Shown in pieces: positions 1 to 6,868 of a DNA stretch of 38,811 nucleotides. Every line of letters starts with the position of its first letter. Within the stretch, counting starts at the first letter, position 1. Source of the stretch: Phaeodactylibacter sp. (GTDB taxonomy: Bacteria > Bacteroidota > Bacteroidia > Chitinophagales > Saprospiraceae); NCBI GenBank assembly GCA_024103175.1, contig JAGFJE010000619.1, forward strand, positions 1-38,811, written 5' to 3'. A program made the position numbers and the translations under genes. The notes beneath the pieces were generated by a model. That model was given only the letters and a program-made list of their open reading frames with translations, did not search any database and had not been told where the DNA came from.

Positions 1-173
1 CTTTGCGTCAATATCTCGAGTCCCACCTTTACTTCCTCTCCCGTTCTCACAGCTTCCTGATGTAGCTCCGCTGCCTGTTCCAGGAGTTGCTGCCGGGGGA
101 GGCGGTTACCGCAGGCGGCAAGCAAAACCAGGAACAAGGGAACGAACAAAAGCTTTTGAAGAAGTATTTTCAT
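1..173 (-). CDS. Lipoprotein, 3' end cut by window edge
   Basis: An open frame on the minus strand starts with ATG at 173 and runs off the left edge without a stop, giving 57 visible codons. The first residues are MKILLQKLL, followed by a hydrophobic stretch and a lipobox ending LLAAC with Cys21, so the product should be a lipid-anchored envelope protein. The remainder is polar and helical, with Glu, Gln and Lys enrichment. The frame lies 46 bp downstream of the Dps gene on the same strand, so the two may be co-transcribed. No function can be assigned from the part seen. Confidence 0.7.
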   Translation of the reverse strand, partial: MKILLQKLLFVPLFLVLLAACGNRLPRQQLLEQAAELHQEAVRTGEEVKVGLEILTQ

Positions 174-219
174 AGGCGCAATTTAATAAAAAACGGCACC
201 TGTATCCGAATGCCTGATG

Positions 220-696
220 CTACCCCAGATAAGCCGAATACATCCACACCAGTTTTTCCTGTTCGCGTATGTAATCGCTCATCAGCGCGTTGGTGCCTTC
301 GTCGCCGGATTCTCCCGACAGCTCAAGCAGTTCGCGCTCGAGGGGAAGCAGCACTTGGTAGCCTTTCAGGATCTCCTTTACTGCTTCCACGCCATCGGAA
401 ACATTCTTGGCTCCCCTGATCTCGGAAACTGCCGAATAGTCGGTGTAGGTGTGTAGCGGCGTGAAGCCCAGGGTGAGAATGCGCTCGGCGATTTCGTCAA
501 TTTTAATGAGGGAATCGTTATACAGCTCTTCAAATTTGGCGTGCAACTCGAAGAACTTCTCTCCTTTGATGTTCCAGTGGAAACCCCGCGCGTTCATGTA
601 GAACAGTTGGTAATTGGCCAGCAGCGCATTGAGCTTTTCTGACAATATTTTTGACTGCGTTTGGTCTAGTCCGATACGGCTTAATGTATTTACCAT
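220..696 (-). CDS. dps: Dps-family ferritin-like DNA-binding/iron storage protein
   Basis: The 158-residue length is right for Dps. Dps dodecamers oxidise Fe(II) with peroxide, store the iron in the central cavity, and protect DNA in the cytoplasm under oxidative or starvation stress. The inter-subunit ferroxidase signature is visible: His40, His52, Asp67 and Glu71, with the spacing known for the family (His-x11-His-x14-Asp-x3-Glu), inside the segment NARGFHWNIKG...LHAKF...D..AER. There is no long Lys-rich N-terminal tail, so strong DNA binding is not assured. The start is the only ATG before the conserved helix. Upstream minus-strand sequence has TATTTTTA, close to but not matching the Bacteroidota -7 box, so regulation cannot be read. 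Confidence 0.93.
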   Translation of the reverse strand: MVNTLSRIGLDQTQSKILSEKLNALLANYQLFYMNARGFHWNIKGEKFFELHAKFEELYNDSLIKIDEIAERILTLGFTPLHTYTDYSAVSEIRGAKNVSDGVEAVKEILKGYQVLLPLERELLELSGESGDEGTNALMSDYIREQEKLVWMYSAYLG

Positions 697-1191
697 TATA
701 ATTATGTTTTGGTTACTTTTCCTGTAAAAATAGTTGAATTAAGCCAGGAATTCAGTGAAGCCGATCACTTTGGGAGCGTAGGCTGGCGGGGTAGGCACAC
801 CGTAAGGTTTGGCGAGGATATCAAATACCTGGAGAGGCCTGTGGCGACGCCTGCTTACAGGGTATATTGATTATTGACGCGAAAGTCGCCTTGCGCCCCC
901 AGTCTGGAAACAGAGCCGGAAACCAGGTAGGCGGGCAATGCTACGCTGGCCGTCACCCTCAAGCACGAGCCGGATAAAGGCGCGGATAACTCTTGCATTA
1001 CAGGGGAGACGGACCTGCAGGCGGAGTTTGATGTGGTGGTGCAGTGATAAGGTAACTCGGGCGGCGATGGAAGGCCGCCGCCCGGATTTATATGTTTAGC
1101 GGCCCACTGTCTACGCGGACAAAAAGGCTTTGCCCGGTAAAAATTGTGTACCTTAGGCATTACTTTTTAGAACGTTCAAAGACAGTATAGT
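697..1191. other. Gene-poor stretch with decayed fragments
   Basis: No intact gene is seen. Three short coding-like pieces occur. (a) Minus strand about 739-840 reads as a C-terminal-looking tail with PYGVPTPPAYAPK then GFTEFLA and a stop; family not recognised. (b) Minus strand about 855-893 encodes QGDFRVNNQYTL and a stop. This closely matches the GDFLVNDQYTLEVGG segment of the DUF4143-type ATPase remnant at 5912-6322, so it is probably a scrap of a second copy. (c) Plus strand 931-1047 encodes about 38 residues ending in LQAEFDVVVQ, with an in-frame stop at 928-930; it resembles the C-terminal strands of a secreted beta-sandwich protein, not identified. The 101-codon minus frame spanning 855-1160 is mostly non-coding in character. 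Confidence 0.45.
1129..1156 (+). promoter_or_regulatory. Possible promoter of the NTPase-TPR operon
   Basis: TTTG at 1129-1132 and TACCTTAG at 1149-1156 are separated by 16 bp. This is one mismatch from the Bacteroidota -7 consensus TAnnTTTG, and the spacer is slightly short. It lies 36 bp before the ATG at 1192. Weak evidence. Confidence 0.3.
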
Positions 1192-2132
1192 ATGCCGTTT
1201 CATAAAGCTCATAACTTACCGGAAATCGATCAGGCCGTACGTTTCAATGACGCTATTGGGCCGGAGCATGCTTTTTATACTGAGTTTAGTGATTTGAGGG
1301 GCGACAAGGCATACTGGCCAACCTCATTGGTATCTTTGCCTCCCTGAAAGCAGGAGTGACTGGTAGTATGGAACGCAAAGAAACCGTCCGAAAGATCCTG
1401 CAGAATCGATTTGCAGACTTTGCCAATATTTTCAACCAGTACATCGAAGAAGTGAATATCGCCATCCGAGAAAATGGAGTTGGCCAGGAAGTATTGTTTA
1501 TTGTTGATGGCCTGGAGAAAACGATGTCCACTCAAACCCGATACAAGATAATTATCGAAGAAGCTGGTTATATTCAGCAGATTAAAGCCTATACTATCTT
1601 TACTTTGCCCATAGAGCTGATGAAAGAGCGGGCAACGCTTACCCGTTTTTCCAATCTGGAGATTTTTCCTTTTGTGAAATTATACGAGCGCGATGGCGAG
1701 GCTATAGGCCGGGCGTTCGAGCGGTTCTTAGAGTTCGTGTACAAGCGTATTGATGCGAGCCTTTTTGAAAGTGAGGAAGTCGTGCAAAAAGCAATACGAT
1801 ATGGTGGCGGCTCCCCACGGGAGTTGTTGAGGATATTAGAACTGGCCGCGTTCTATGCGGACGAGGAAAAAGGGGTTATTGAAATGAGCGCTTTGGATAA
1901 AGCTTTGCAGAGGTTGGCCAATCAAGCCGCTCAGCATTTGACGGAGGAAATGTTGGAAAAGTTAGAGGAAATCAACCGCGCCAACGAAAAAATGGAACCG
2001 GTATTCTTTGATACCATACTGGAAGAATTATTGGAAAAGAATCTGGTCATGGAATACAATACCGGCAATTATAAACGCCCGAATCCAGTGCTCGAGCTTT
2101 CTGACATTTATCAGCACAAAATAAAAACCTAA
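1192..2132 (+). pseudogene. STAND/AAA-like NTPase with internal deletion removing the P-loop
   Basis: The gene appears in two pieces. An N-terminal piece (ATG at 1192, stop at 1345-1347, 51 codons) reads FNDAIGPEHAFYTEFSDLRGD. A second frame, shifted relative to the first, is open from about 1302 with ILANLIGIFASLKAG and runs to the stop at 2132 (258 codons if the GTG at 1356 is used; first ATG 1368). The second part has LFIVDGLEKT, which looks like the Walker B strand and sensor region of P-loop ATPases, then TIFTLPIELM and a helical C-terminus. No GxxxxGK[ST] Walker A occurs in either piece. I infer that about 100 residues with the P-loop were deleted, with a frame change, at about 1300. 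The stop is 1 bp from the start of the TPR gene, implying an operon. The remaining frame might still be translated. Confidence 0.65.
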
Positions 2133-2133
2133 A

Positions 2134-3528
2134 ATGCCTTCACGCCAAACCAGCTTATCGGAGGAATTCAAGCTACTCTGGCGTGCTGTACGTGTAGAAC
2201 GCTCCCGCTTTATCATCGTGCAATACAATCATTATGATCTGGTGCGCCGGGTCAGTCAAGGGTTGTTAGAGCGCCACCCGGATCGCAAGCTACAACGTTT
2301 TGACCTTCAGGAAAGTATACCACAGGGCTTTCCACATAACTTGTTGCAGTATTCGAGTGGTTTTCTGCTATTGGAACACTTTGAGCGGTTATTCGATCCA
2401 GAATACGAATCAGAACGCATCGCACTGAATCAAAGGCGTGACGCCTTTTCAGCGAATGATGCGATCGTCATAGTTTTTCTGCCCACAGGCTCCGTTTACC
2501 TGCAAACTTTCGCTAAGCAATTGCCCGACCTGTATTCCGTGGTTAATCCCGTTATTCAACTGGAGCAGCCACTGGAAAAGCCGGAGAGGCCTTCCATCGA
2601 AGCTTTTGCCTATGATAGAGTAGATTATACCTCAAGGGAAGAGGCGGTAAAGGATCTGAATCGTACTCAAAATCGCCTTAATGAATTACCAGAGGGGTTT
2701 GAAAATGAGCGCCTGAGAGCTGCGCTGTACTTAGATCAGGGAAAGGCATATCGCTTTTTAGGCGAGTATGATAAGGCAGAAGAGGTGATGCAGCAAAGTT
2801 TATTCAGCAGCCGGGCCACAGGCGACCGCCAATTGGAAGGATTATCGCTCCATATAATAGGCGAAATCCATTTTGCCCAAGGTGACTATGATACTGCTTT
2901 ACAGTACCTACAACAATCACTGCAAATACGGAGGGAAATTGGAGACCGGCAGGGGGAGGGAGCAACTCTTAACAATATCAGCCAGGTTTATCATGCCATA
3001 AGAGACTACAGTACCGCTTTACAGTATCTGCAGCAAGCTTTAGGAATAGCAAAGGAAATCGGAGACCGTCGAGGTGAGGGAGCGGCGCTCAACAACATGA
3101 GCCAGATCTATATGATGCGGGATGAATATGCAGCCGCTTTGGAATATCTACAGCTATCATTACAGATTCAAAAAGAAATCGAAGACCGTCAGGGTGAGGG
3201 AGCAACCCTCAATAATATCGGCCGGATGTACACTGCTTTTGGCGATTATGACACTGCTTTACCATACCTGCAACAATCATTAACAATAAGGCAGGAAATT
3301 GGAGATATCAGCGGCATGGCAGTAACCTTACACAATTTGGGTACCCTTTACTTCGAGCAAGAGCATTTTGAGCTAGCTGTTTCGCCTATTTTCCATGCCT
3401 ATCGCATCTTCGGCCAAATCGGCTCACCCAATGCCGAAACATCTGTAGGCTACCTCAACGCTATTGCTAAAAAAATAGGCGCCGACAAAGTAAAAGCCAT
3501 CATTGCACAACTGGAGCAAAACGAATAA
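2134..3528 (+). CDS. TPR protein with N-terminal NTPase-partner-like domain
   Basis: 464 residues. Residues 1 to about 160 form a mixed alpha/beta domain (LWRAVRVERSRFIIVQYN, later AIVIVFLPTG) resembling a P-loop fold without a Walker A motif. Residues about 193-436 hold five to six 40-residue tetratricopeptide repeats of the LGN/Rapsyn-like kind, with consensus ATLNNIxQVY...GDYDTALQYLQ then EIGDRQGEG. Such repeats bind peptides or partner proteins. No enzymatic motif and no signal peptide are visible, so the protein is probably cytosolic. It starts 1 bp after the NTPase remnant and ends 8 bp before the next gene, so the three were most likely made together. STAND-type NTPases and TPR arrays often form signalling or defence assemblies, but that role here is inference. 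Confidence 0.8.
   Translation: MPSRQTSLSEEFKLLWRAVRVERSRFIIVQYNHYDLVRRVSQGLLERHPDRKLQRFDLQESIPQGFPHNLLQYSSGFLLLEHFERLFDPEYESERIALNQRRDAFSANDAIVIVFLPTGSVYLQTFAKQLPDLYSVVNPVIQLEQPLEKPERPSIEAFAYDRVDYTSREEAVKDLNRTQNRLNELPEGFENERLRAALYLDQGKAYRFLGEYDKAEEVMQQSLFSSRATGDRQLEGLSLHIIGEIHFAQGDYDTALQYLQQSLQIRREIGDRQGEGATLNNISQVYHAIRDYSTALQYLQQALGIAKEIGDRRGEGAALNNMSQIYMMRDEYAAALEYLQLSLQIQKEIEDRQGEGATLNNIGRMYTAFGDYDTALPYLQQSLTIRQEIGDISGMAVTLHNLGTLYFEQEHFELAVSPIFHAYRIFGQIGSPNAETSVGYLNAIAKKIGADKVKAIIAQLEQNE
2842..3441 (+). repeat. Tandem 120-bp coding repeats (TPR array)
   Basis: Five consecutive 120-bp units encode the 40-residue TPRs at residues 237-436 of the TPR protein. The units are similar at nucleotide level; for example the GACCG(T/G)C(A/G)(G/A)GG(T/G)GAGGGAGC segment recurs in the second to fourth units. 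The array could therefore vary in copy number by slippage or recombination. Confidence 0.75.
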
Positions 3529-3536
3529 AATATACC

Positions 3537-4658
3537 ATGGGCGAATTCCAATGCTACAAATTCAAAACCATCGACCGGCCGCTGAATGAGAGCGAACGCC
3601 GGGAAGTAGACGGCCTTTCCAGCCGGGGCCATGTGACGAGCAACTCCGCCACCTTCATTTACCACTACAGCGACTTTCGTCACAATCCGGCCACGGTGCT
3701 GGCAAAGTACTTCGACGCCATGATGTACTTCGCCAATTGGGGTACGAAGCGCCTGATGTTCCGCCTGCCCGCCGATTTGGTAGATGCCGGGGAAGTGTCC
3801 AGGTATTGTCGTGAAGACGAGTACAGAGAGAAATACATCCAACTGGAACAAAGAGGCGCCTATTACCTGCTGGATATAGTCTACAATGATGAAGAAGGCG
3901 GCGGCTGGATGGAAGAAGAGGATTACGACATCGATGATCTCGCCCCCCTGCGCGACGACATCCTCAATGGCGACTACCGTGCCCTGTACCTGGCCTGGGC
4001 GCACTTTTCTCAGCTGTCTGAAGATGAAGAAGAGCCTTCAGAGAACAATGCCCCGCCTGTGCCGCCCAACCTCAAAAACCTGACCGCCGCGCTGAAAGCT
4101 TTTATCGACTTTTTTGAAATAGGCGGCGACCTGGTGGCCGCTGCACAGTCTGCCAGCCCGGACAGGCGGGCAAGCGAGGTGGATTATGATGAACTACTCC
4201 TCCAACTTTCCGAAAAAGAGCGTAACGAGTGGCTCTCCCGGCTGCTAAAGGGAGAACCCCGGCTTGAACTGCTCCTGAAAAAGAGGCTGGAGAAGCTTTC
4301 TCCCAGGCCAGCGGGCCCGGCCCTACCCGAGCTCTCTCCGGCCGAACTCCGCAAACTGAGCGCCGAAAAGGAACAGGAACGGATAGCCCGGGAAAAAGCC
4401 GAGGCGCAGGCTGCCCATGTTAGGCGGATGCAAACATTGGCGGGGCAGGAAGCAGACTTGTGGAAAGGCGTCATCTACAACATCGACCGCAAAACCGGAA
4501 AGTCCTACGACCTGGCTACTGAGTCGCTAAAGGACCTCAAAGCATTGGCCGTCTTTCAGGGGAACGAAGCCGCGTTCCAGGCTAAAATAGAGGAGCTCCG
4601 GCAGCAATATGCCCGGCGAACAGGATTGATAAAGCGGTGGGAAGAAGCCGGATTGTAG
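3537..4658 (+). CDS. Conserved uncharacterised protein, third gene of the NTPase-TPR operon
   Basis: 373 residues with no signal peptide or membrane segment. The N-terminal half begins GEFQCYKFKTIDRPLNESE and contains a motif-rich core (YHYSDFRHNP, ANWGTKRLMFRLP, then DDILNGDYRALYLAWAH), followed by a very acidic stretch with EDEEEPSE. The C-terminal part, about residues 240-340, is Glu/Lys/Arg/Ala-rich and probably coiled coil (ELRKLSAEKEQERIAREKAE). I recognise the N-terminal block as a family found in several bacterial phyla, from memory often beside SWIM zinc-finger genes, but its biochemical role is unknown to me. No SWIM gene is nearby here. It starts 8 bp after the TPR gene on the same strand, so it should be co-transcribed and may act with it. 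Confidence 0.78.
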   Translation: MGEFQCYKFKTIDRPLNESERREVDGLSSRGHVTSNSATFIYHYSDFRHNPATVLAKYFDAMMYFANWGTKRLMFRLPADLVDAGEVSRYCREDEYREKYIQLEQRGAYYLLDIVYNDEEGGGWMEEEDYDIDDLAPLRDDILNGDYRALYLAWAHFSQLSEDEEEPSENNAPPVPPNLKNLTAALKAFIDFFEIGGDLVAAAQSASPDRRASEVDYDELLLQLSEKERNEWLSRLLKGEPRLELLLKKRLEKLSPRPAGPALPELSPAELRKLSAEKEQERIAREKAEAQAAHVRRMQTLAGQEADLWKGVIYNIDRKTGKSYDLATESLKDLKALAVFQGNEAAFQAKIEELRQQYARRTGLIKRWEEAGL

Positions 4659-4718
4659 CGTAGCAAGCTTCTTGCCAAGCCATGTATAATTAATTGGTAA
4701 TGAAGAGTAATCCTCTTT

Positions 4719-4787
4719 GCCACAAAGACTCGAAGACACAAAGAGGTTAGCTTTTGTGGTTCTTCGTGCTTTCGAGTCTTCGTGGCG
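4719..4787. repeat. 25-bp imperfect inverted repeat (REP/MITE-like)
   Basis: The left arm 4719-4743 and right arm 4763-4787 are reverse complements at 21 of 25 positions (core GACTCGAAG / CTTTCGAGTC), with a 19-bp loop. It lies between the convergent genes ending at 4658 (+) and 4822 (-), so it could also fold as a terminator, although no clean T tract follows. No target duplication is seen at the edges. Confidence 0.65.
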
Positions 4788-4821
4788 GAAAAAAGTCATA
4801 TGGCTATCCCTCGGGGCGCAA

Positions 4822-5634
4822 CTAAAACTCAAACCCCGGCATCATCAACCCCTGCACTCTCCATTCTCCATCCTCCCAGTCCACCTGGCTGACGCCGATG
4901 CCTTCGTGGCGTTCGGGCTCGCCGCCGTTCAGCGGGCGCCCCTCCCAGGCGATACCGAAAAACAGGTACATGGCGTCGTGTGTGGGGCGGATCTCCTGCG
5001 GCTGAAAGGCGACGGGCGTGATTGACTCATACCGGGAACGGAAAGTGTGGATGCTTTCCAGCGCTTCCGCTTTGGTGATGGCGGCCGTCTGGTTGCGGCA
5101 GTGCTCGCTGAGCCACTCGCCCTGGAAGTCACTTCCCAGGTTGAGCAAATCGAGCAGCGTTTCCTCGACATGATCGCGGATGAACTCCGGGCCGTCGTGC
5201 CGCAGTTCGCTGTATATGAAGCCGTGGATCATGCCCGGCACGGCGCAGTTGGTGATCTCTTCTTTCAGGAACTCTTCGGTTAGGAAGTGGTAATAGCCCC
5301 GGGCGCTGAGATGCTCCGGGCGGTCGATTGCGATGCCTTTGGCCTCGAGCTGTTCCAGCAGGGCTTCGATCCGGGGTTCCAGTTCGGTTTCATCCAGCTC
5401 ATCGGCGGCGGGCAGGGGGCCGATCTGTGCGAATTGCCGAATAGGTACGAGTTCTCCTTTGGCGTGGGCCTCTTCGAATTTGGCGACGTTATCCAGGAAC
5501 CGGCTGACGAGTTCCGGCGGCGCGTCATCGCTGGCGAAAAAGTGGGTGGCGCCGTGGTTGAGCTCCAGGTTGAGCGCTTTGAGTTCGTTTTCGATGCGCT
5601 GTTCGTCTTCGGGCGTGAGTTTCGGATCTTTCAT
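4822..5634 (-). CDS. Uncharacterised cytosolic protein
   Basis: The frame is open further upstream (to 5736), but the ATG at 5634 (MKDPKLTPEDEQRIENELK) is the more credible start because the upstream codons look non-coding. That gives 270 residues. The N-terminal 100 residues are acidic and helical. The middle has a conserved-looking HFLTEEFLKEEI segment. The C-terminal third (VAFQPQEIRP, MYLFFGIAWEG, then GIGVSQVDWEDGEWRV) looks like a beta-sheet domain. No signal peptide, membrane segment or catalytic motif is visible. I do not recognise the family. It is convergent with the operon on its left and separated from the ATPase remnant on its right by about 280 bp. Confidence 0.75.
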   Translation of the reverse strand: MKDPKLTPEDEQRIENELKALNLELNHGATHFFASDDAPPELVSRFLDNVAKFEEAHAKGELVPIRQFAQIGPLPAADELDETELEPRIEALLEQLEAKGIAIDRPEHLSARGYYHFLTEEFLKEEITNCAVPGMIHGFIYSELRHDGPEFIRDHVEETLLDLLNLGSDFQGEWLSEHCRNQTAAITKAEALESIHTFRSRYESITPVAFQPQEIRPTHDAMYLFFGIAWEGRPLNGGEPERHEGIGVSQVDWEDGEWRVQGLMMPGFEF

Positions 5635-5869
5635 GTTGGAGGGTTTTAAAGTTAGAGAATACGGTAAAAAGTGTTGTGCCGGCCGGAAAATAGGCTGCCC
5701 GTTAGAAATGAGCCACGGCCGGATTGTGTAAAGCACGAACCCCGGCTCCCGGATGGCACATTACAGCACTTTTGATCGTTCGGTAATTCTCTTGCGGAGC
5801 TGATTTGATGTAGGTTGGTTTCTCTTTAGCGCGATGCGTAAATATAGGGTTTATTTTGCTCAGATGCAA

Positions 5870-5892
5870 TGTGCTTGTCTGGGACAAGCACA
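5870..5892. repeat. Perfect 10-bp inverted repeat with 3-nt loop
   Basis: TGTGCTTGTC at 5870-5879 and GACAAGCACA at 5883-5892 form a perfect short hairpin. It sits 20 bp beyond the stop of the decayed ATPase (minus strand). No T tract follows on either strand, so a REP-like element or protein-binding palindrome is as likely as a terminator. Confidence 0.6.
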
Positions 5893-5911
5893 ATTTCCCG
5901 CCGGGTTCTTT

Positions 5912-6322
5912 TCAATACAAAAAACCAAACAACCAGATCGGGACGCGGCCTTCACTTCCTATCTCAGTATCATCTGCAACCACGTATGCCCGGGGAATTC
6001 CCTGGACCTGAGCCTTTGATTTACCGCTGCCGCCCACTTCCAACGTGTACTGATCATTGACAAGGAAATCTCCTTTTTGGGGTAATGCCACCTCATTATC
6101 TACCTTCAGTTGATTCAACACGAAAGTCTCCCGCAGGCTGCCCTTATTAATTTGATTGGGAGAAATGGCGTAGGCGATATTGGTATTGTGAAGGAAGATC
6201 TTCTCCGGTTTCTGCAAAGTGCTGACGCTGATCCCCGCCCGATAAAGGGTATGGATCAATCGCGCTTTTTCCAGATGGAAAAGATATTGCACCAGGGTAT
6301 TTCGGTGAACGCCGATATTAAC
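5912..6322 (-). pseudogene. C-terminal remnant of a DUF4143-type AAA ATPase
   Basis: The frame is open from 6322 (just after a TAG at 6323-6325) to the stop at 5912-5914, 136 codons, with no ATG at its beginning; only a GTG at 6292 could start it. The sequence reads VNIGVHRNTLVQYL, then LEKARLI, later RETFVLNQLKVDNEV, QKGDFLVNDQYTLEVGG and finally PIWLFGFLY. This is the characteristic C-terminal DUF4143 half of a large Bacteroidota family of about 380-residue AAA ATPases. The ATPase domain and its P-loop are missing, and upstream codons in another frame (LEKLKEKSN) suggest a deletion plus frame change. It should be non-functional. Confidence 0.75.
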
Positions 6323-6868
6323 CTATTGGATTTTTCTTTAAGCTTTTCCAATTTTTGCTGTTTTAGAACAGCAATTATAAAAAACTCATTTGTCTGCCCC
6401 TAAGTCGCCGCAATATGCCTGGGTGAAGGTTGAGCCAGGTACGGAAATCGAGCGGGAGAGGAGGAGGAAAGGCAGTCCTGCCTTGCGTCTATTCCTTTTT
6501 TATTACGGGCCACCTAAAGGTACTGGGCTTTGAACGTACCGACGTCGAAGGCGGACACGAGCGAAGCGACTGACGGAGTAAATCGGAAGGCGGAAGGCGG
6601 ACACGAGCGAAGCGACTGACGGAGTAAAAGCAGGCGCTGAGGGACCATTCGGAGCCAAATTCCCACTTCCGATTTCCGACTTCCGATAAGGGTACGTCCC
6701 AAGTCCATTAAGACAAAAACCGGGCCTTCGGGCTCACTTCCGGATGGGCGGCGGCCAGCTGGTGCAGGAAGCCCAGGGTCTCCTGCTGCGGGCTTTCTTC
6801 TGCCGACAGGCATTCCACAACACTTCCCCCCCCAAATTGGTTATCCTGGGTAAAGAAACGTAATACCC
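6323..6868. other. Gene-free spacer with direct repeats and a coding scrap
   Basis: There is no intact gene. It contains the 36-bp direct repeats at 6547-6628. On the minus strand, about 6708-6835, there is a 37-codon open stretch ending in SPKARFLS and a stop, with LSAEESPQQETLGFLHQLAAA before it; it looks like the tail of a lost gene but is not identified. No clear promoter box for the cytochrome gene was found. Confidence 0.5.
6547..6628. repeat. Two identical 36-bp direct repeats, 46 bp apart
   Basis: The 36-bp segment beginning GAAGGCGGACACGAGCGAAG and ending GGAGTAAA occurs at 6547-6582 and again at 6593-6628 with no mismatch. The 10 bp between the copies are again a GGAAGGCGGAAGG-like purine-rich run. 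No palindrome is present within the unit and only two copies exist, so it is not a CRISPR. Confidence 0.8.

Noticed and set aside
855-1160. 101-codon minus-strand frame
   Set aside because: Only its last 12 codons resemble a protein (ATPase scrap); the rest has no coding character.
5912-6292. Intact 126-residue protein starting at GTG 6292
   Set aside because: Conserved family sequence continues upstream of this codon until a stop, and the ATPase domain is missing, so it is a remnant.
6547-6628. Possible CRISPR fragment
   Set aside because: Only two 36-bp copies, one spacer-like 10-bp gap that itself resembles the repeat, and no cas genes.
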